Shown here in pieces: positions 55,336 to 63,218 of a stretch of DNA of 64,000 nucleotides. A program made the position numbers and the translations under genes. The stretch is from a bacterium (GTDB lineage: Bacteria > Bacillota > Bacilli > Lactobacillales > Streptococcaceae): NCBI GenBank assembly GCA_905221125.1, contig CAJNBY010000011.1, positions 6,227 to 70,226 on the forward strand. The letters are read 5' to 3'. Under the pieces are notes generated by a model that searched no databases, was not told the DNA's origin, and was given only the letters and a program-made list of their open reading frames with translations. The first letter of the stretch is position 1. Each line of letters opens with the position of its first letter.

Positions 55336-56118
55336 ATGAATAGAATCAAAGAATGGCTAGAGCAAGATCCCAAAAGAATGCATTTTATCAAAATTGGTCT
55401 AGTTTTGTTGGGAATCATTTTATTGATTGCTTTGCCTACTCTCTATCTTGTTTTGAGCGGAGTTGGTATTTGGTATTTTGTAAAGAAAGCACCAGATATT
55501 CGAAAAAGAAATTTAATGATAGGGCTTTTCATTGTCAGTTTTGTTGCAATTGCTCTCCAAACTCCAACTGTTACAAAGAAAACTCCATCTTCTCAGTCAG
55601 AAACTAAGCAGACTATGACATCTACTACTTCGACATCTTCAACGACGGATACTTCATCTAGCATAGAGGAGGCGAAACGAATAGAAGACGAGAAAAAAGC
55701 TAAAGAAAAAGCAGAAGAAGAGAGAATTGCCAAAGAAAAAGCTGCAAATGAGTTGCAAGAAAAAGGTGAAAACTTAGTCAAACAATTGGAAGAAAGTCAA
55801 GATGCGAGTCAAGTGCAGTCTGCTAAAGAAACAGTTAATCAAATTGAAAATAACGATAAAAAGGCAGAATTGCTAGATAGGATAGGTGCAGTTGAATCAT
55901 TAATTTCTCAAAAAGAAGAAGAGAAAAGAATTGCTCATGAAGCTGAGACTAAAGCCCAACAGCAAGAGAGAGTTGTCTATGTTGCAAACCATGGGAATGC
56001 GAAAGTTTATTGGTATAGTAAGGATAGAATGCCTTCAAAAACTAATAAAGCCAACGTTGTCGAGATGACAGAGGCTGATGCAATTGCTGCAGGAAAACGT
56101 CCATCTAAAAAAGAATAA
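55336..56118 (+). CDS. Membrane-anchored coiled-coil protein of unknown function
   Basis: This is a 260-residue protein with two hydrophobic segments (about 18-42 and 60-75). A Ser/Thr-rich linker follows (TSTTSTSSTTDTSSS), then a long Glu/Lys/Ala coiled coil (about 110-215). The conserved tail reads VVYVANHGNAKVYWYSKDRM and ends in EMTEADAIAAGKRPSKKE. Similar tails occur at the end of assorted streptococcal surface and nuclease proteins, suggesting a small shared domain. The topology would place the coiled coil and tail outside the cell. Function is unknown. Confidence 0.65.
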   Translation: MNRIKEWLEQDPKRMHFIKIGLVLLGIILLIALPTLYLVLSGVGIWYFVKKAPDIRKRNLMIGLFIVSFVAIALQTPTVTKKTPSSQSETKQTMTSTTSTSSTTDTSSSIEEAKRIEDEKKAKEKAEEERIAKEKAANELQEKGENLVKQLEESQDASQVQSAKETVNQIENNDKKAELLDRIGAVESLISQKEEEKRIAHEAETKAQQQERVVYVANHGNAKVYWYSKDRMPSKTNKANVVEMTEADAIAAGKRPSKKE

Positions 56119-56179
56119 GATAGAAAGTTATCTTGGGCTGGCTTTTTGAACAGTTGTTAGAAGTGTAGAGGTATTGCCC

Positions 56180-56971
56180 ATGTATCAAGAGTTACTCAGA
56201 AAAATAGCAGAAGAAAAACCAAGTTATCATGATGAAGAAATCCAGTGGTTGCTTGACCATTTGGGAGATCCTTCTCCAGAAATTCGCGATGACCTTGTTT
56301 TTACAAGCTTTGCTAGAGGAATTCAGGAAGAGCTATTTTCACAGGAACAATTTCATTTTATTTCTGAGTTGGTCTTAGTTGATGGAGGGCTAGATAAAGA
56401 GATTGATAAGGTAGGCCTGTCAACACTTGAACGTTCTTTTAGGGCACTTGTTTATGCAAATCTCTTGTCTGCAGATGCTAACCAGCAATCGGTTTTTTAT
56501 CAGGAATTACAATCAGGAATTCGTAATATCCTTTTACATCAAGGTTTGTACTATCTTTCAAAAGAAAAGGATACGACAGGTTTTTCAAGTCAGTATGGTT
56601 GGGTTCACGCTTTTGCACATGGAGCCGATTTACTGACAGAGGTAGTTTGTCATTCAGACTTTCCTAAAAACAGAGTTCATGAAGTATTTGACATACTTGG
56701 TCCATTATTTAAAAGAATTCCCATTCGTTTTACAGATGATGAGGATTGGCGTTTAGCCAGAGTACTTTATGAACCGATTTTAAAAGGGAAGTTAGCGCAA
56801 GAACAGGTAGCTTCTTGGATAAAAACAGTTGATTTTCCGATAGAAGAGAGGGAGGATTTTTACAAATTTTCCAACTTCAGAACCTGTCTGTTGGAAGTCT
56901 ATGTCCAACTTGACCAGAGAAATAGTTTACAAGATGACTTGAAAGAAGCTATCCAATCTTTTCAATATTAG
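56180..56971 (+). CDS. DUF2785 family protein
   Basis: This 263-residue soluble helical protein matches the DUF2785 family by its order of segments (DDLVFTSFARGIQEELF, GWVHAFAHGADLL, FTDDEDWRLARVLYEP). The central WVHAFAHGADLL segment, with paired His residues, is the family's most conserved part. No enzymatic function is established. Start ATG 56180 follows AGAGG; an upstream TTG adds two residues. It stands alone between two unrelated genes. Confidence 0.78.
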   Translation: MYQELLRKIAEEKPSYHDEEIQWLLDHLGDPSPEIRDDLVFTSFARGIQEELFSQEQFHFISELVLVDGGLDKEIDKVGLSTLERSFRALVYANLLSADANQQSVFYQELQSGIRNILLHQGLYYLSKEKDTTGFSSQYGWVHAFAHGADLLTEVVCHSDFPKNRVHEVFDILGPLFKRIPIRFTDDEDWRLARVLYEPILKGKLAQEQVASWIKTVDFPIEEREDFYKFSNFRTCLLEVYVQLDQRNSLQDDLKEAIQSFQY

Positions 56972-57038
56972 GGATTAACTAGTATTACTTAGTAATAGGG
57001 TTTCTATTGTATACTCCTACCTGATAATGAAAACTAAT

Positions 57039-57070
57039 AAAAGAGGTTGAATCATTTTCCAACCTCTTTT
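57039..57070. terminator. Bidirectional terminator between DUF2785 and butA
   Basis: AAAAGAGGTTG and CAACCTCTTTT form a perfect 11-bp stem between the convergent genes. Confidence 0.85.
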
Positions 57071-57078
57071 CCTGTCTC

Positions 57079-57843
57079 TTAATGGAATTGCATACCACCA
57101 TCAACGATAATGGTTTGTCCTGTAATGTAGTTTGAATCTGGTCCTGCAAGGAAGCTGACGGCAGCAGCCACATCTTCTGGTTCAGATAGACGTTTTAGAG
57201 TAATATCTTTTGCAAATGTCTGCATACCCCACTCGTCATCTTTTCCTGCATTTTTACCAACTTCATGAGCGATGTCGTACATCATTGGTGTTTTCACAAT
57301 ACCTGGTGCGTAGGCGTTAACAGTGATGCCTGAGTCTGCTAGATCACGTGCTAATGTTTGCGTAATTCCTCGAACAGCAAATTTGGTTCCACCGTAAACA
57401 GTTAGATTTGGGTTACCGACTACACCAGCTTGAGAGGTTGCGTTGATAATTTTACCTCCGTGGCCAAGTGCTTTAAATTGCGCTTGTGCAGCTTGTGAAC
57501 CCCAAATGACACCACCAACGTTGATACCGAAAGTACGTGTAAATTGTTCCTCAGTAATTGTATCAAGAGGAGTAGTTGGAGCAACACCAGCGTTATTTAC
57601 GACAACATTCAAATCACCAAAATGGTCAACAACCTGTTGAAATGCTTGGGCAACTTCTGCCTGTTTCGAAACATCAGCTACGACAGCAAAGGTATTTTCA
57701 GCTGATAATTCGGCAACAGCCTTTTCAGCTGTTTCGGGATTGTAGTCTAAGACTCCTACTTTAAAGCCATCTTGAACCAATCGTTTCGCAATTGCAAAAC
57801 CGATTCCTTGACCTGCACCTGTGACAATAGCAACTTTAGACAT
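57079..57843 (-). CDS. butA: Acetoin/diacetyl reductase (short-chain dehydrogenase)
   Basis: This 254-residue short-chain dehydrogenase interconverts diacetyl, acetoin and 2,3-butanediol with NAD(H). Motifs are [16 protein letters not shown] for the cofactor, NNAGVAP, and the catalytic Ser/Tyr/Lys in [10 protein letters not shown] and [11 protein letters not shown]. The sequence ends VDGGMQFH, as in ButA proteins. It has its own promoter with a palindromic leader. It is not part of the core order of typical pneumococcal strains, so it may be strain-variable here. Confidence 0.88.
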   Translation of the reverse strand: MSKVAIVTGAGQGIGFAIAKRLVQDGFKVGVLDYNPETAEKAVAELSAENTFAVVADVSKQAEVAQAFQQVVDHFGDLNVVVNNAGVAPTTPLDTITEEQFTRTFGINVGGVIWGSQAAQAQFKALGHGGKIINATSQAGVVGNPNLTVYGGTKFAVRGITQTLARDLADSGITVNAYAPGIVKTPMMYDIAHEVGKNAGKDDEWGMQTFAKDITLKRLSEPEDVAAAVSFLAGPDSNYITGQTIIVDGGMQFH

Positions 57844-57899
57844 ATGATTCCTCCTTGGTATTCACGATACCATTCAAACGTTCATGAAAGAACAGCAAA

Positions 57900-57985
57900 G
57901 GTTTACAAATAAGCTTCGATAATGGGTTTTGTAAACCCTATCAAAACTACGCTATTAGTATACACCTTTGAAAAAAATGTTTCAA
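57900..57985 (-). promoter_or_regulatory. butA promoter with palindromic leader
   Basis: TTGAAA (57985-57980) and TATACT (57962-57957) with 17-bp spacing form the promoter. GGTTTACAAA (57900-57909) and TTTGTAAACC (57928-57937) are perfect arms in the leader just downstream and could be an operator or a hairpin. Confidence 0.65.
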
Positions 57986-58099
57986 ATAAACACTACCGTT
58001 TTTACAGAATTTTAACCTGAAATTTCCAATCAATTTTCTTGAAACCCTTTCCTTCTTTTGATAGACTAGTATCTAGTTTTTGAAAAAAGGAGAAAGAAA

Positions 58100-58768
58100 A
58101 TGAAAAAATTTGTTGCTGAGTTAATCGGTACTTTCATGCTTGTGTTCGTTGGGACAGGAGCTGTTGTTTTTGGAAATGGTCTTGATGGCCTTGGTCACCT
58201 AGGAATCGCCTTTGCCTTTGGTTTGGCAATCGTGGTTGCTGCTTACTCAATCGGAACTGTTTCAGGTGCTCACTTGAATCCAGCGGTTTCGATTGCTATG
58301 TTTGTAAACAAACGTTTGTCATCAAAAGACCTTGTCAATTACATCCTTGGACAAGTAGTTGGAGCTTTCCTTGCGTCAGCTGCAGTATTCTTCCTCTTGT
58401 CTAACTCAGGAATGTCAACTGCTAGTCTTGGTGAAAATGCCTTGGCAAACGGTGTCACTGTCTTTGGTGGTTTCTTATTTGAAGTTATCGCAACCTTCTT
58501 GTTTGTATTGGTTATTATGACGGTGACTTCAGAAAGCAAGGGCAATGGCGCAATTGCTGGTTTGGTAATCGGTTTGTCCTTAATGGCCATGATCCTTGTG
58601 GGCTTGAACATCACTGGACTTTCAGTGAACCCAGCTCGTAGCTTGGCACCTGCTGTCTTGGTAGGTGGTGCAGCCCTTCAACAAGTATGGATTTTCATCC
58701 TTGCCCCAATCGTTGGTGGTATTCTTGCAGCACTGGTTGCTAAAAATTTCCTTGGAACAGAAGAATAA
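58100..58768 (+). CDS. Aquaporin (MIP family)
   Basis: This 222-residue membrane channel has six spans and two half-helices carrying the NPA motifs SGAHLNPAVSIAMF and GLSVNPARSLAPAVL. The residues around the second NPA and the short length fit a water-selective (AqpZ-like) channel rather than a glycerol facilitator, which usually has an Asp after the second NPAR. It is monocistronic with a terminator behind. The gene lies at the same position as the pneumococcal aquaporin. Confidence 0.9.
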   Translation: MKKFVAELIGTFMLVFVGTGAVVFGNGLDGLGHLGIAFAFGLAIVVAAYSIGTVSGAHLNPAVSIAMFVNKRLSSKDLVNYILGQVVGAFLASAAVFFLLSNSGMSTASLGENALANGVTVFGGFLFEVIATFLFVLVIMTVTSESKGNGAIAGLVIGLSLMAMILVGLNITGLSVNPARSLAPAVLVGGAALQQVWIFILAPIVGGILAALVAKNFLGTEE

Positions 58769-58777
58769 TTGAAACAC

Positions 58778-58816
58778 AAAAAGCCTTGCTCCTCGTTTTG
58801 AGGAACAGGGCTTTTT
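58778..58816 (+). terminator. Terminator after the aquaporin gene
   Basis: AAAAAGCC and GGCTTTTT arms enclose CCTC-GTTTT-GAGG, a strong stem. Confidence 0.85.
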
Positions 58817-58821
58817 CGTAT

Positions 58822-59007
58822 TATACTCTTCAAACCACGTCAGCTTTACCTTGCCGTATGTATATGCTACTGACTTCGTCAGTTCTATCTGCAACCTCAA
58901 AACAGTGTTTTGAGCTGACTTCGTCAGTCTTATCTACAACTTCAAAACAGTGCTTTGAGCAACCTGTGGCTAATTTTCTAGTTTACTCTTTGATTATCAT
59001 TAAGTAT
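58822..59007. repeat. BOX element (second copy)
   Basis: This is a ~186-bp BOX repeat with a shortened boxA (TATACTCTTCAAACCACGTCAG) and two boxB-like units containing CTGACTTCGTCAGT and AACAGTGTTTTGAG or AACAGTGCTTTGAG. The boxC end reads GTGGCTAATTTTCTAG, TTTGATTATCATTAAGTA. It is more degenerate than the copy at 27057. It lies between the aquaporin and the end of queF. Confidence 0.88.
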
Positions 59008-59011
59008 GAGT

Positions 59012-59503
59012 TTAGCGGTTGTCAATTTTCTCTGGATAAAGGTCGTGTTGGAAGAGGCGTTGTTCTGCCAGGCCTTCATACTTAGTTCCAGGTTTACCGT
59101 AGTTGTAGTAGGGGTCGATTGAAATGCCACCGCGCGGAGTGAATTTTCCCCAGACTTCTAAATAGCGAGGGTCTAGCAAGTTGACCAAGTCTTTCCCGAT
59201 GGTATTGATACAGTTTTCATGAAAATCCCCATGATTTCGGTAACTAAAGAGGTAGAGTTTGAGGGATTTTGACTCTACACAGAGCTTGTCAGGAATGTAG
59301 GAAATATAAATGGTCGCAAAATCTGGCTGAGCAGTGATTGGGCAAAGTGAGGTAAATTCAGGGCAGTTGAATTTGATGAAATAGTCATTTTCCACATGAC
59401 GGTTGTCGAAGGATTCGAGGACTTCTGGTTGATAGTCAAAAATGTAATTGGTTTCTTTGTTGCCTAGTAGGCTTAGGTTTTTCATTTCTTCTTGTTGTGA
59501 CAT
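59012..59503 (-). CDS. queF: 7-cyano-7-deazaguanine (preQ0) reductase QueF
   Basis: This enzyme reduces preQ0 to preQ1 with NADPH in queuosine synthesis. The 163-residue unimodular form has the catalytic Cys in [16 protein letters not shown] and the FHENC segment near the substrate site, with the conserved [12 protein letters not shown] near the end. It is the last gene of queCDEF and ends 4 bp from the BOX repeat. The gap to queE is 18 bp. Confidence 0.95.
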   Translation of the reverse strand: MSQQEEMKNLSLLGNKETNYIFDYQPEVLESFDNRHVENDYFIKFNCPEFTSLCPITAQPDFATIYISYIPDKLCVESKSLKLYLFSYRNHGDFHENCINTIGKDLVNLLDPRYLEVWGKFTPRGGISIDPYYNYGKPGTKYEGLAEQRLFQHDLYPEKIDNR

Positions 59504-59521
59504 AATTTTTTCTTTCTAATC

Positions 59522-60238
59522 TTAAACACCACGTTGGTTGTCGTAGAGGAGGGTATGGAGTTGAGGAAGGACGCGGACATTGCCCCAGCTATCGTCAGCA
59601 GCAACGCGTTCCCAGAGTTCTTTGAGGCGGTCCAGTTGGTCTTGGACAATATTTCCTGTAGCCTTGGGCTCAGGATTTCCAGCCGATAAGAAGAGAACAT
59701 CTGGTTGGTAGCGCTCTTGAATCCCTTTGGCAAAGGCCAAGTCGGCATCGTCAAAGACAGGGATTTTAAAGGTGACCTTGTCTGGGTCCAGTTGGGAAAC
59801 GATAAAGTCCAAGGTCTCAAAGTTGACTTCCATCTTAGATGAAGGAGGTTTGGGGCTGAGAGTGACCTGGTCGATATCTTTTAACCAATTTTGCCAGCGG
59901 GAGCCTTGGGTCTCAACAGCTAGAGTGACACCGCGTTCCTTGAGCTTAGTAACCAGTTCAGCCATATTGGCTGCTAGGATAGCGGGATTTCCGCCAGACA
60001 GGGTGACATAGTCGTAGCTTCCTAGCTTGTCTAATTCAGCAATGACTTCGTCAGCCGTCATGCGAGTTGGTTTTTCAGAACCATCCCAAGTAAAGGCAGA
60101 ATCGCACCAGTCGCAGTGGTAGTCACAACCGGCAGTGCGGACAAACATGGTTTTCTGCCCAATAGCACGGCCTTCACCTTGAAAGGTAGGGCCAAAAATT
60201 TCCAGAACTGGTAGTTTGAGGACACGTTCCCTAGTCAT
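59522..60238 (-). CDS. queE: 7-carboxy-7-deazaguanine synthase QueE
   Basis: This radical-SAM enzyme forms 7-carboxy-7-deazaguanine from carboxytetrahydropterin. The 238-residue protein carries the Fe-S motif TAGCDYHCDWCDSAF (Cx3Cx2C), as in Gram-positive QueE. VTLSGGNPAI is the SAM-binding GGE-like loop. It overlaps queD by 8 bp, so translation is coupled. The last part (WGNVRVLPQLHTLLYDNQRG) is the typical C-terminus. Confidence 0.95.
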   Translation of the reverse strand: MTRERVLKLPVLEIFGPTFQGEGRAIGQKTMFVRTAGCDYHCDWCDSAFTWDGSEKPTRMTADEVIAELDKLGSYDYVTLSGGNPAILAANMAELVTKLKERGVTLAVETQGSRWQNWLKDIDQVTLSPKPPSSKMEVNFETLDFIVSQLDPDKVTFKIPVFDDADLAFAKGIQERYQPDVLFLSAGNPEPKATGNIVQDQLDRLKELWERVAADDSWGNVRVLPQLHTLLYDNQRGV

Positions 60239-60674
60239 CTAACCACTCCCGTCTAAACTCCGCAAAGGCCGTAGGAGTCTCATAGAGGCGAACGTATTCC
60301 AAACGGAGACCGCGTTCGTCGGGCAACTCTTGACTCATAGTTTGGAAAATCCAGTAAACCATATTTTCAGCAGTCGTGTTCATATAGGGCAGGGTTTCAT
60401 TGAGATAGCGATGATCCAAGTGGGGCTCTAAGAAGTTCTTGTAGATCGCTTTGATGTCTCCAAAATCGTAGGTCATGCCACGCTCATCTAAAAATCCACT
60501 GACAGCAATCTGCAGATGATAGGTGTGGCCGTGCAGGGATTTGCATTTTCCCTCATAGTGAAAGAGGTGGTGGGCAGCATCAAAGGTAAATTCTTTTGAT
60601 ACCAAGGTTCTGTGAGGATTGTAGACAAGAGACTCCCCAGTTTCCTGTTTGATTTCTTTGGGTGCAAAAAACAT
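60231..60674 (-). CDS. queD: 6-carboxytetrahydropterin synthase QueD
   Basis: This 147-residue tunnel-fold enzyme converts dihydroneopterin triphosphate to carboxytetrahydropterin. Zinc-binding His residues are in FDAAHHLF and SLHGHTYHL, and the catalytic Cys is in EGKCKSLHGH. I use ATG 60674 (MFFAPKEI), which overlaps the queC stop; a longer frame upstream would run inside queC and is rejected. Confidence 0.95.
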   Translation of the reverse strand: MFFAPKEIKQETGESLVYNPHRTLVSKEFTFDAAHHLFHYEGKCKSLHGHTYHLQIAVSGFLDERGMTYDFGDIKAIYKNFLEPHLDHRYLNETLPYMNTTAENMVYWIFQTMSQELPDERGLRLEYVRLYETPTAFAEFRREWLDD

Positions 60675-61327
60675 TAGGCCTCTCCTTTCTGTGAGAGATA
60701 AACATCTAGACCATGTTGACGTAGGTGGCATGCTGGGCAATCTCCACAGCCGCTGCCGATAATCCCATTGTAGCAGGTTAAGGTCTTCTCACGAACGTAG
60801 TCAAAGGCACCGAGTTGGTCAGCTAATTCCCAAGTTTCAGCCTTGTCCAGCCACATGAGAGGCGTTTGGATAACGAAGTCGTAATCCATGGCAAGGTTAA
60901 GGGTGACATTAAGGGATTTGACAAAGACATCTCGACAATCAGGGTAGCCTGAAAAGTCTGTCTCGCAGACACCAGTCACGATGTCTTTAATACCTCGTTG
61001 CTTAGCAAGAACAGCCGCAAAGGATAGAAAGAGGTGGTTGCGACCATCAACGAAGGTGTTAGGGATTTCTCCTTCTTTTTGCTCAATTTCTAAATCTGAA
61101 GTCAAGGCATTTTCAGTGATTTGTCCCAGCAGAGACATATCTAGGATGTGATGACGAATGCCTTGTTCCTTAGCGATTTCTCTAGCAACTTGAATTTCGA
61201 GATGATGACGTTGACCGTAGGCAAAGGTGACAGCTTCGACTGTTTCATAGTGTTCTTTAGCCCAAAAGAGGCAGGTTGTAGAATCTTGACCGCCACTAAA
61301 GACGACCAAGGCTGATTGACGTTTCAT
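60674..61327 (-). CDS. queC: 7-cyano-7-deazaguanine synthase QueC
   Basis: This 217-residue ATP-dependent enzyme converts 7-carboxy-7-deazaguanine to preQ0. The PP-loop reads [13 protein letters not shown] and the zinc-binding cysteines are in [13 protein letters not shown]. Start ATG 61327 follows AAGGAGTACT. It is the first gene of queCDEF, preceded by a structured leader with a terminator. The operon makes preQ1 for tRNA queuosine modification. Confidence 0.95.
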   Translation of the reverse strand: MKRQSALVVFSGGQDSTTCLFWAKEHYETVEAVTFAYGQRHHLEIQVAREIAKEQGIRHHILDMSLLGQITENALTSDLEIEQKEGEIPNTFVDGRNHLFLSFAAVLAKQRGIKDIVTGVCETDFSGYPDCRDVFVKSLNVTLNLAMDYDFVIQTPLMWLDKAETWELADQLGAFDYVREKTLTCYNGIIGSGCGDCPACHLRQHGLDVYLSQKGEA

Positions 61328-61364
61328 AGTACTCCTTCCAAAATGGGAAATGTTCAGAGCACGC

Positions 61365-61463
61365 AAAAAGCTCCCATGAGGGAGCTAAAAAATACCAAGT
61401 AGAGGTTTTTTTTAGCGATGGCATGTCCCAAACATCGTAATATTCTACCTACAGTCTAGCATA
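61365..61463 (-). promoter_or_regulatory. Structured leader and attenuator of queCDEF
   Basis: On the minus strand a TATGCT -10 box (61463-61458) is followed by a ~90-nt leader. It contains CGATG pairing with CATCG around TTTGGGACATGC, an A-rich run AAAAAAAACC, then a terminator GCTCCC-TCAT-GGGAGC with T-run (61390-61365). This is the layout of a riboswitch with attenuator, and preQ1 is the likely ligand. I could not fit the recalled preQ1-I or preQ1-II consensus, so the class is undecided. Confidence 0.55.
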
Positions 61464-61494
61464 TTTTTTGAAAAATGGCAAAGGGCAAGAAAAA

Positions 61495-61521
61495 AGAGAC
61501 CAAAGCAAGTACTTGGTCTCT
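61495..61521 (-). terminator. Terminator after trxA
   Basis: AGAGACCAA and TTGGTCTCT form a perfect 9-bp stem followed by TTTTTT on the minus strand. Confidence 0.85.
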
Positions 61522-61528
61522 CGTTTGA

Positions 61529-61843
61529 TTAGCTCAATTCAGCAACGATGGCCTTGATTTGTTCTGCTGTGTGAACACCAGCAACTTGTTTCACCACTTG
61601 GCCGTCTTTTTTGAAGAGAAGAGTTGGGATAGACATGATTCCAAAGGCACGAGCTGTATTTGGATTTTCATCAACGTCCATTTTAACGATTTTCAAGACA
61701 TCTTCTGAAAGTTCTTCAGATAATTTATCCAAGATTGGACCTTGCATACGACATGGACCACACCAAGTTGCCCAGAAGTCTACCAAGACCAAACCGTCTT
61801 TTGTTTCTTGTTCAAATGTTGCATCTGTAATTGCTTTTGCCAT
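61529..61843 (-). CDS. trxA: Thioredoxin
   Basis: This is a 104-residue thioredoxin that reduces protein disulfides in the cytoplasm. The active site is WCGPCRMQGPIL, with the usual ATWCGPC start, and the cis-Pro loop reads IMSIPTLLFKKDG. It follows the DUF4649 gene by 16 bp on the same strand, with AAGGAGAAATAC before the ATG, so it is probably driven by the promoter at 62113-62141. A strong terminator follows. Confidence 0.96.
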   Translation of the reverse strand: MAKAITDATFEQETKDGLVLVDFWATWCGPCRMQGPILDKLSEELSEDVLKIVKMDVDENPNTARAFGIMSIPTLLFKKDGQVVKQVAGVHTAEQIKAIVAELS

Positions 61844-61859
61844 TGTATTTCTCCTTTTT

Positions 61860-62081
61860 TTAGTTATATTGGCTTAAATCTTGTTTCATGAGATAGAAGA
61901 AGACATCTCCGTAAGTCCCATGGTAGTCCAAATCATGACCGTTGTAAGTTAATTTTTGGACAGGGTAGTAGTCTGCGACGCCGATAAGGCAAGCTTGTTG
62001 TGAACGATCAAAATCTTCATAAGACTCGAAAGTCATAGTTCTTTCGTTCTTGCTGGCATCTAGATAGGTAATTTCAATCAT
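61860..62081 (-). CDS. DUF4649 small protein
   Basis: This 73-residue protein matches the streptococcal DUF4649 family in size and layout (ITYLDASKNERTMTFESYED, ACLIGVADYYPVQKLTYNG). Function is unknown. I use ATG 62081, after AGGAG; a longer frame reading through the promoter region is rejected. It is the first gene before trxA and its promoter is preceded by a palindrome also present at the upstream MarR gene. Confidence 0.75.
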   Translation of the reverse strand: MIEITYLDASKNERTMTFESYEDFDRSQQACLIGVADYYPVQKLTYNGHDLDYHGTYGDVFFYLMKQDLSQYN

Positions 62082-62112
62082 TTTAAAAACTCCTTTGTTT
62101 AATGATGACTTT

Positions 62113-62162
62113 ATTTTACTCCTTGTAAAAGAGAATGTCAAGAAAAATGATTGCGCACGCAA
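62113..62162 (-). promoter_or_regulatory. Promoter of DUF4649-trxA with MarR-type operator
   Basis: TTGACA (62141-62136) and TAAAAT (62118-62113) have exact 17-bp spacing. TTGCGCACGCAA at 62151-62162 lies just upstream of the -35 box and matches the palindrome at 62635-62646 except for one base. Confidence 0.75.
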
Positions 62163-62180
62163 CTTTTTTCTAAAATCATC

Positions 62181-62561
62181 TTAAATTAAGAAATCCAAAC
62201 CAGTTTCCAAGCTTTCTTCGACAGCCTTTTGTAGCGAGGCCAGTGTCTTTTGCCCATCACTTGTCAGGCAGATAAAACTAGAGCGTCTATCTTGATCGCA
62301 ACACCTGCGACTGAGTAGACCGCAATTTTTAGCTTCTAAGCGAGCCACCATCCGAGAAACAGCGCTCGGACTCAGATGAAGTTTATCTGGCAGGTCAATC
62401 TGTCGTAGAGATTTTTCTTGGGCCAAGTCCAGATAATAGAGCAGGTAAAACTCTTTCAAAGTCAGACTTTGGTCACTCTGCTGGGCAATGGTCTCTTCCA
62501 AGAGACTTTCGATTTCTTTCTGACGACGGTTGAAGTCAAACCATTTTTCCAAATAGGTCAT
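62181..62561 (-). CDS. MarR-family regulator with cysteine-rich wing
   Basis: This is a 126-residue MarR-family protein. The DNA-binding part reads LRQIDLPDKLHLSPSAVSRM, followed by the wing EAKNCGLLSRRCCDQDRRSS and FICLTSDG. Four cysteines cluster in and beside the wing, where MarR proteins usually have none. Start ATG 62561 follows AAAGGAGATACT; a longer frame overlaps the leader hairpin and is rejected. A perfect palindrome at its own promoter suggests autorepression, and a near copy precedes the thioredoxin operon. A thiol- or metal-sensing role is inferred from these cysteines and the target. Confidence 0.82.
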   Translation of the reverse strand: MTYLEKWFDFNRRQKEIESLLEETIAQQSDQSLTLKEFYLLYYLDLAQEKSLRQIDLPDKLHLSPSAVSRMVARLEAKNCGLLSRRCCDQDRRSSFICLTSDGQKTLASLQKAVEESLETGLDFLI

Positions 62562-62634
62562 AGTATCTCCTTTCTTTTGAGAGTCATAAATAGAAGAGTG
62601 TCCATTAACGGACAATCTCTGTATCACAAGATGA

Positions 62635-62677
62635 TTGCGCATGCAATAATTATACTACTTTTCAAGAAGGCTGGCAA
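62635..62677 (-). promoter_or_regulatory. Promoter and operator of the cysteine-rich MarR gene
   Basis: TTGCCA (62677-62672) and TATAAT (62654-62649) have 17-bp spacing. The operator TTGCGCATGCAA (62635-62646) lies at the expected transcript start. A small hairpin (TGTCC, GGACA) at about 62600-62615 is in the leader. Confidence 0.75.
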
Positions 62678-62782
62678 GAAGGACGCTGAAATCTTTTATC
62701 CTATATCACGCCTGTTTATGCTAGTCTTCAATTGCCTGTATCCCCTTTCTTCTCTAATTTTCATCAACTCTTGTGCATTTCC

Positions 62783-62810
62783 TTGAAATTTTCTGAAAAA
62801 AGAGTAAACT
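62783..62810 (+). promoter_or_regulatory. Promoter of lrgAB-like genes
   Basis: TTGAAA (62783-62788) and TAAACT (62805-62810) are spaced by 16 bp. Confidence 0.55.
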
Positions 62811-62843
62811 GGTATGCAAGAAGTCTATTTCGTGGAGTTTAGG

Positions 62844-63218
62844 ATGAAATTATATGTTCAATTAATGATTCTCTTTGTGATTTCTCTAATCGGAGAGGGG
62901 ATCTCTAGTTTCTTTCATTTGCCCATCCCAGGCAGTATTATCGGTTTGATTATTCTCTTTTTAGCCCTACAATTCAAGTGGCTGAGAACCAGACATGTCA
63001 ACATGGTCGGGAATTTCTTGCTAGCCAATATGACCATTCTCTTTTTGCCACCAGCAGTGGGAATCATGGAAAAGTTTGATGTGATTGCTCCCTATCTTTT
63101 GCCCATCGTTTTGATTGTCTTTTTTGCGGCTGTTATCAATATTATCCTTATTGCTTTGGTTGTTCAGGTTATCAAGAGACGATTTGAGGGAGATTATGAG
63201 AAAGGAGATGCCAAATGA
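62844..63218 (+). CDS. lrgA: LrgA/CidA-family holin-like protein
   Basis: This 124-residue holin-like membrane protein has four spans. The family segment LPIPGSIIGLIILFLALQF is clear, as is LANMTILFLPPAVGIM. LrgA/CidA proteins influence murein hydrolase activity and pyruvate-linked cell death. I use ATG 62844 (MKLYVQLM) after GGAGTTTAGG; an upstream frame adds ten unlikely residues. It overlaps lrgB by 4 bp. Whether this pair is of the Lrg or Cid type cannot be decided here. Confidence 0.88.
   Translation: MKLYVQLMILFVISLIGEGISSFFHLPIPGSIIGLIILFLALQFKWLRTRHVNMVGNFLLANMTILFLPPAVGIMEKFDVIAPYLLPIVLIVFFAAVINIILIALVVQVIKRRFEGDYEKGDAK

Noticed and set aside
58100..58768. Glycerol facilitator (GlpF) assignment
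   Set aside because: The second NPA motif lacks the following Asp typical of glycerol facilitators and the protein is short, so a water channel is the safer call.
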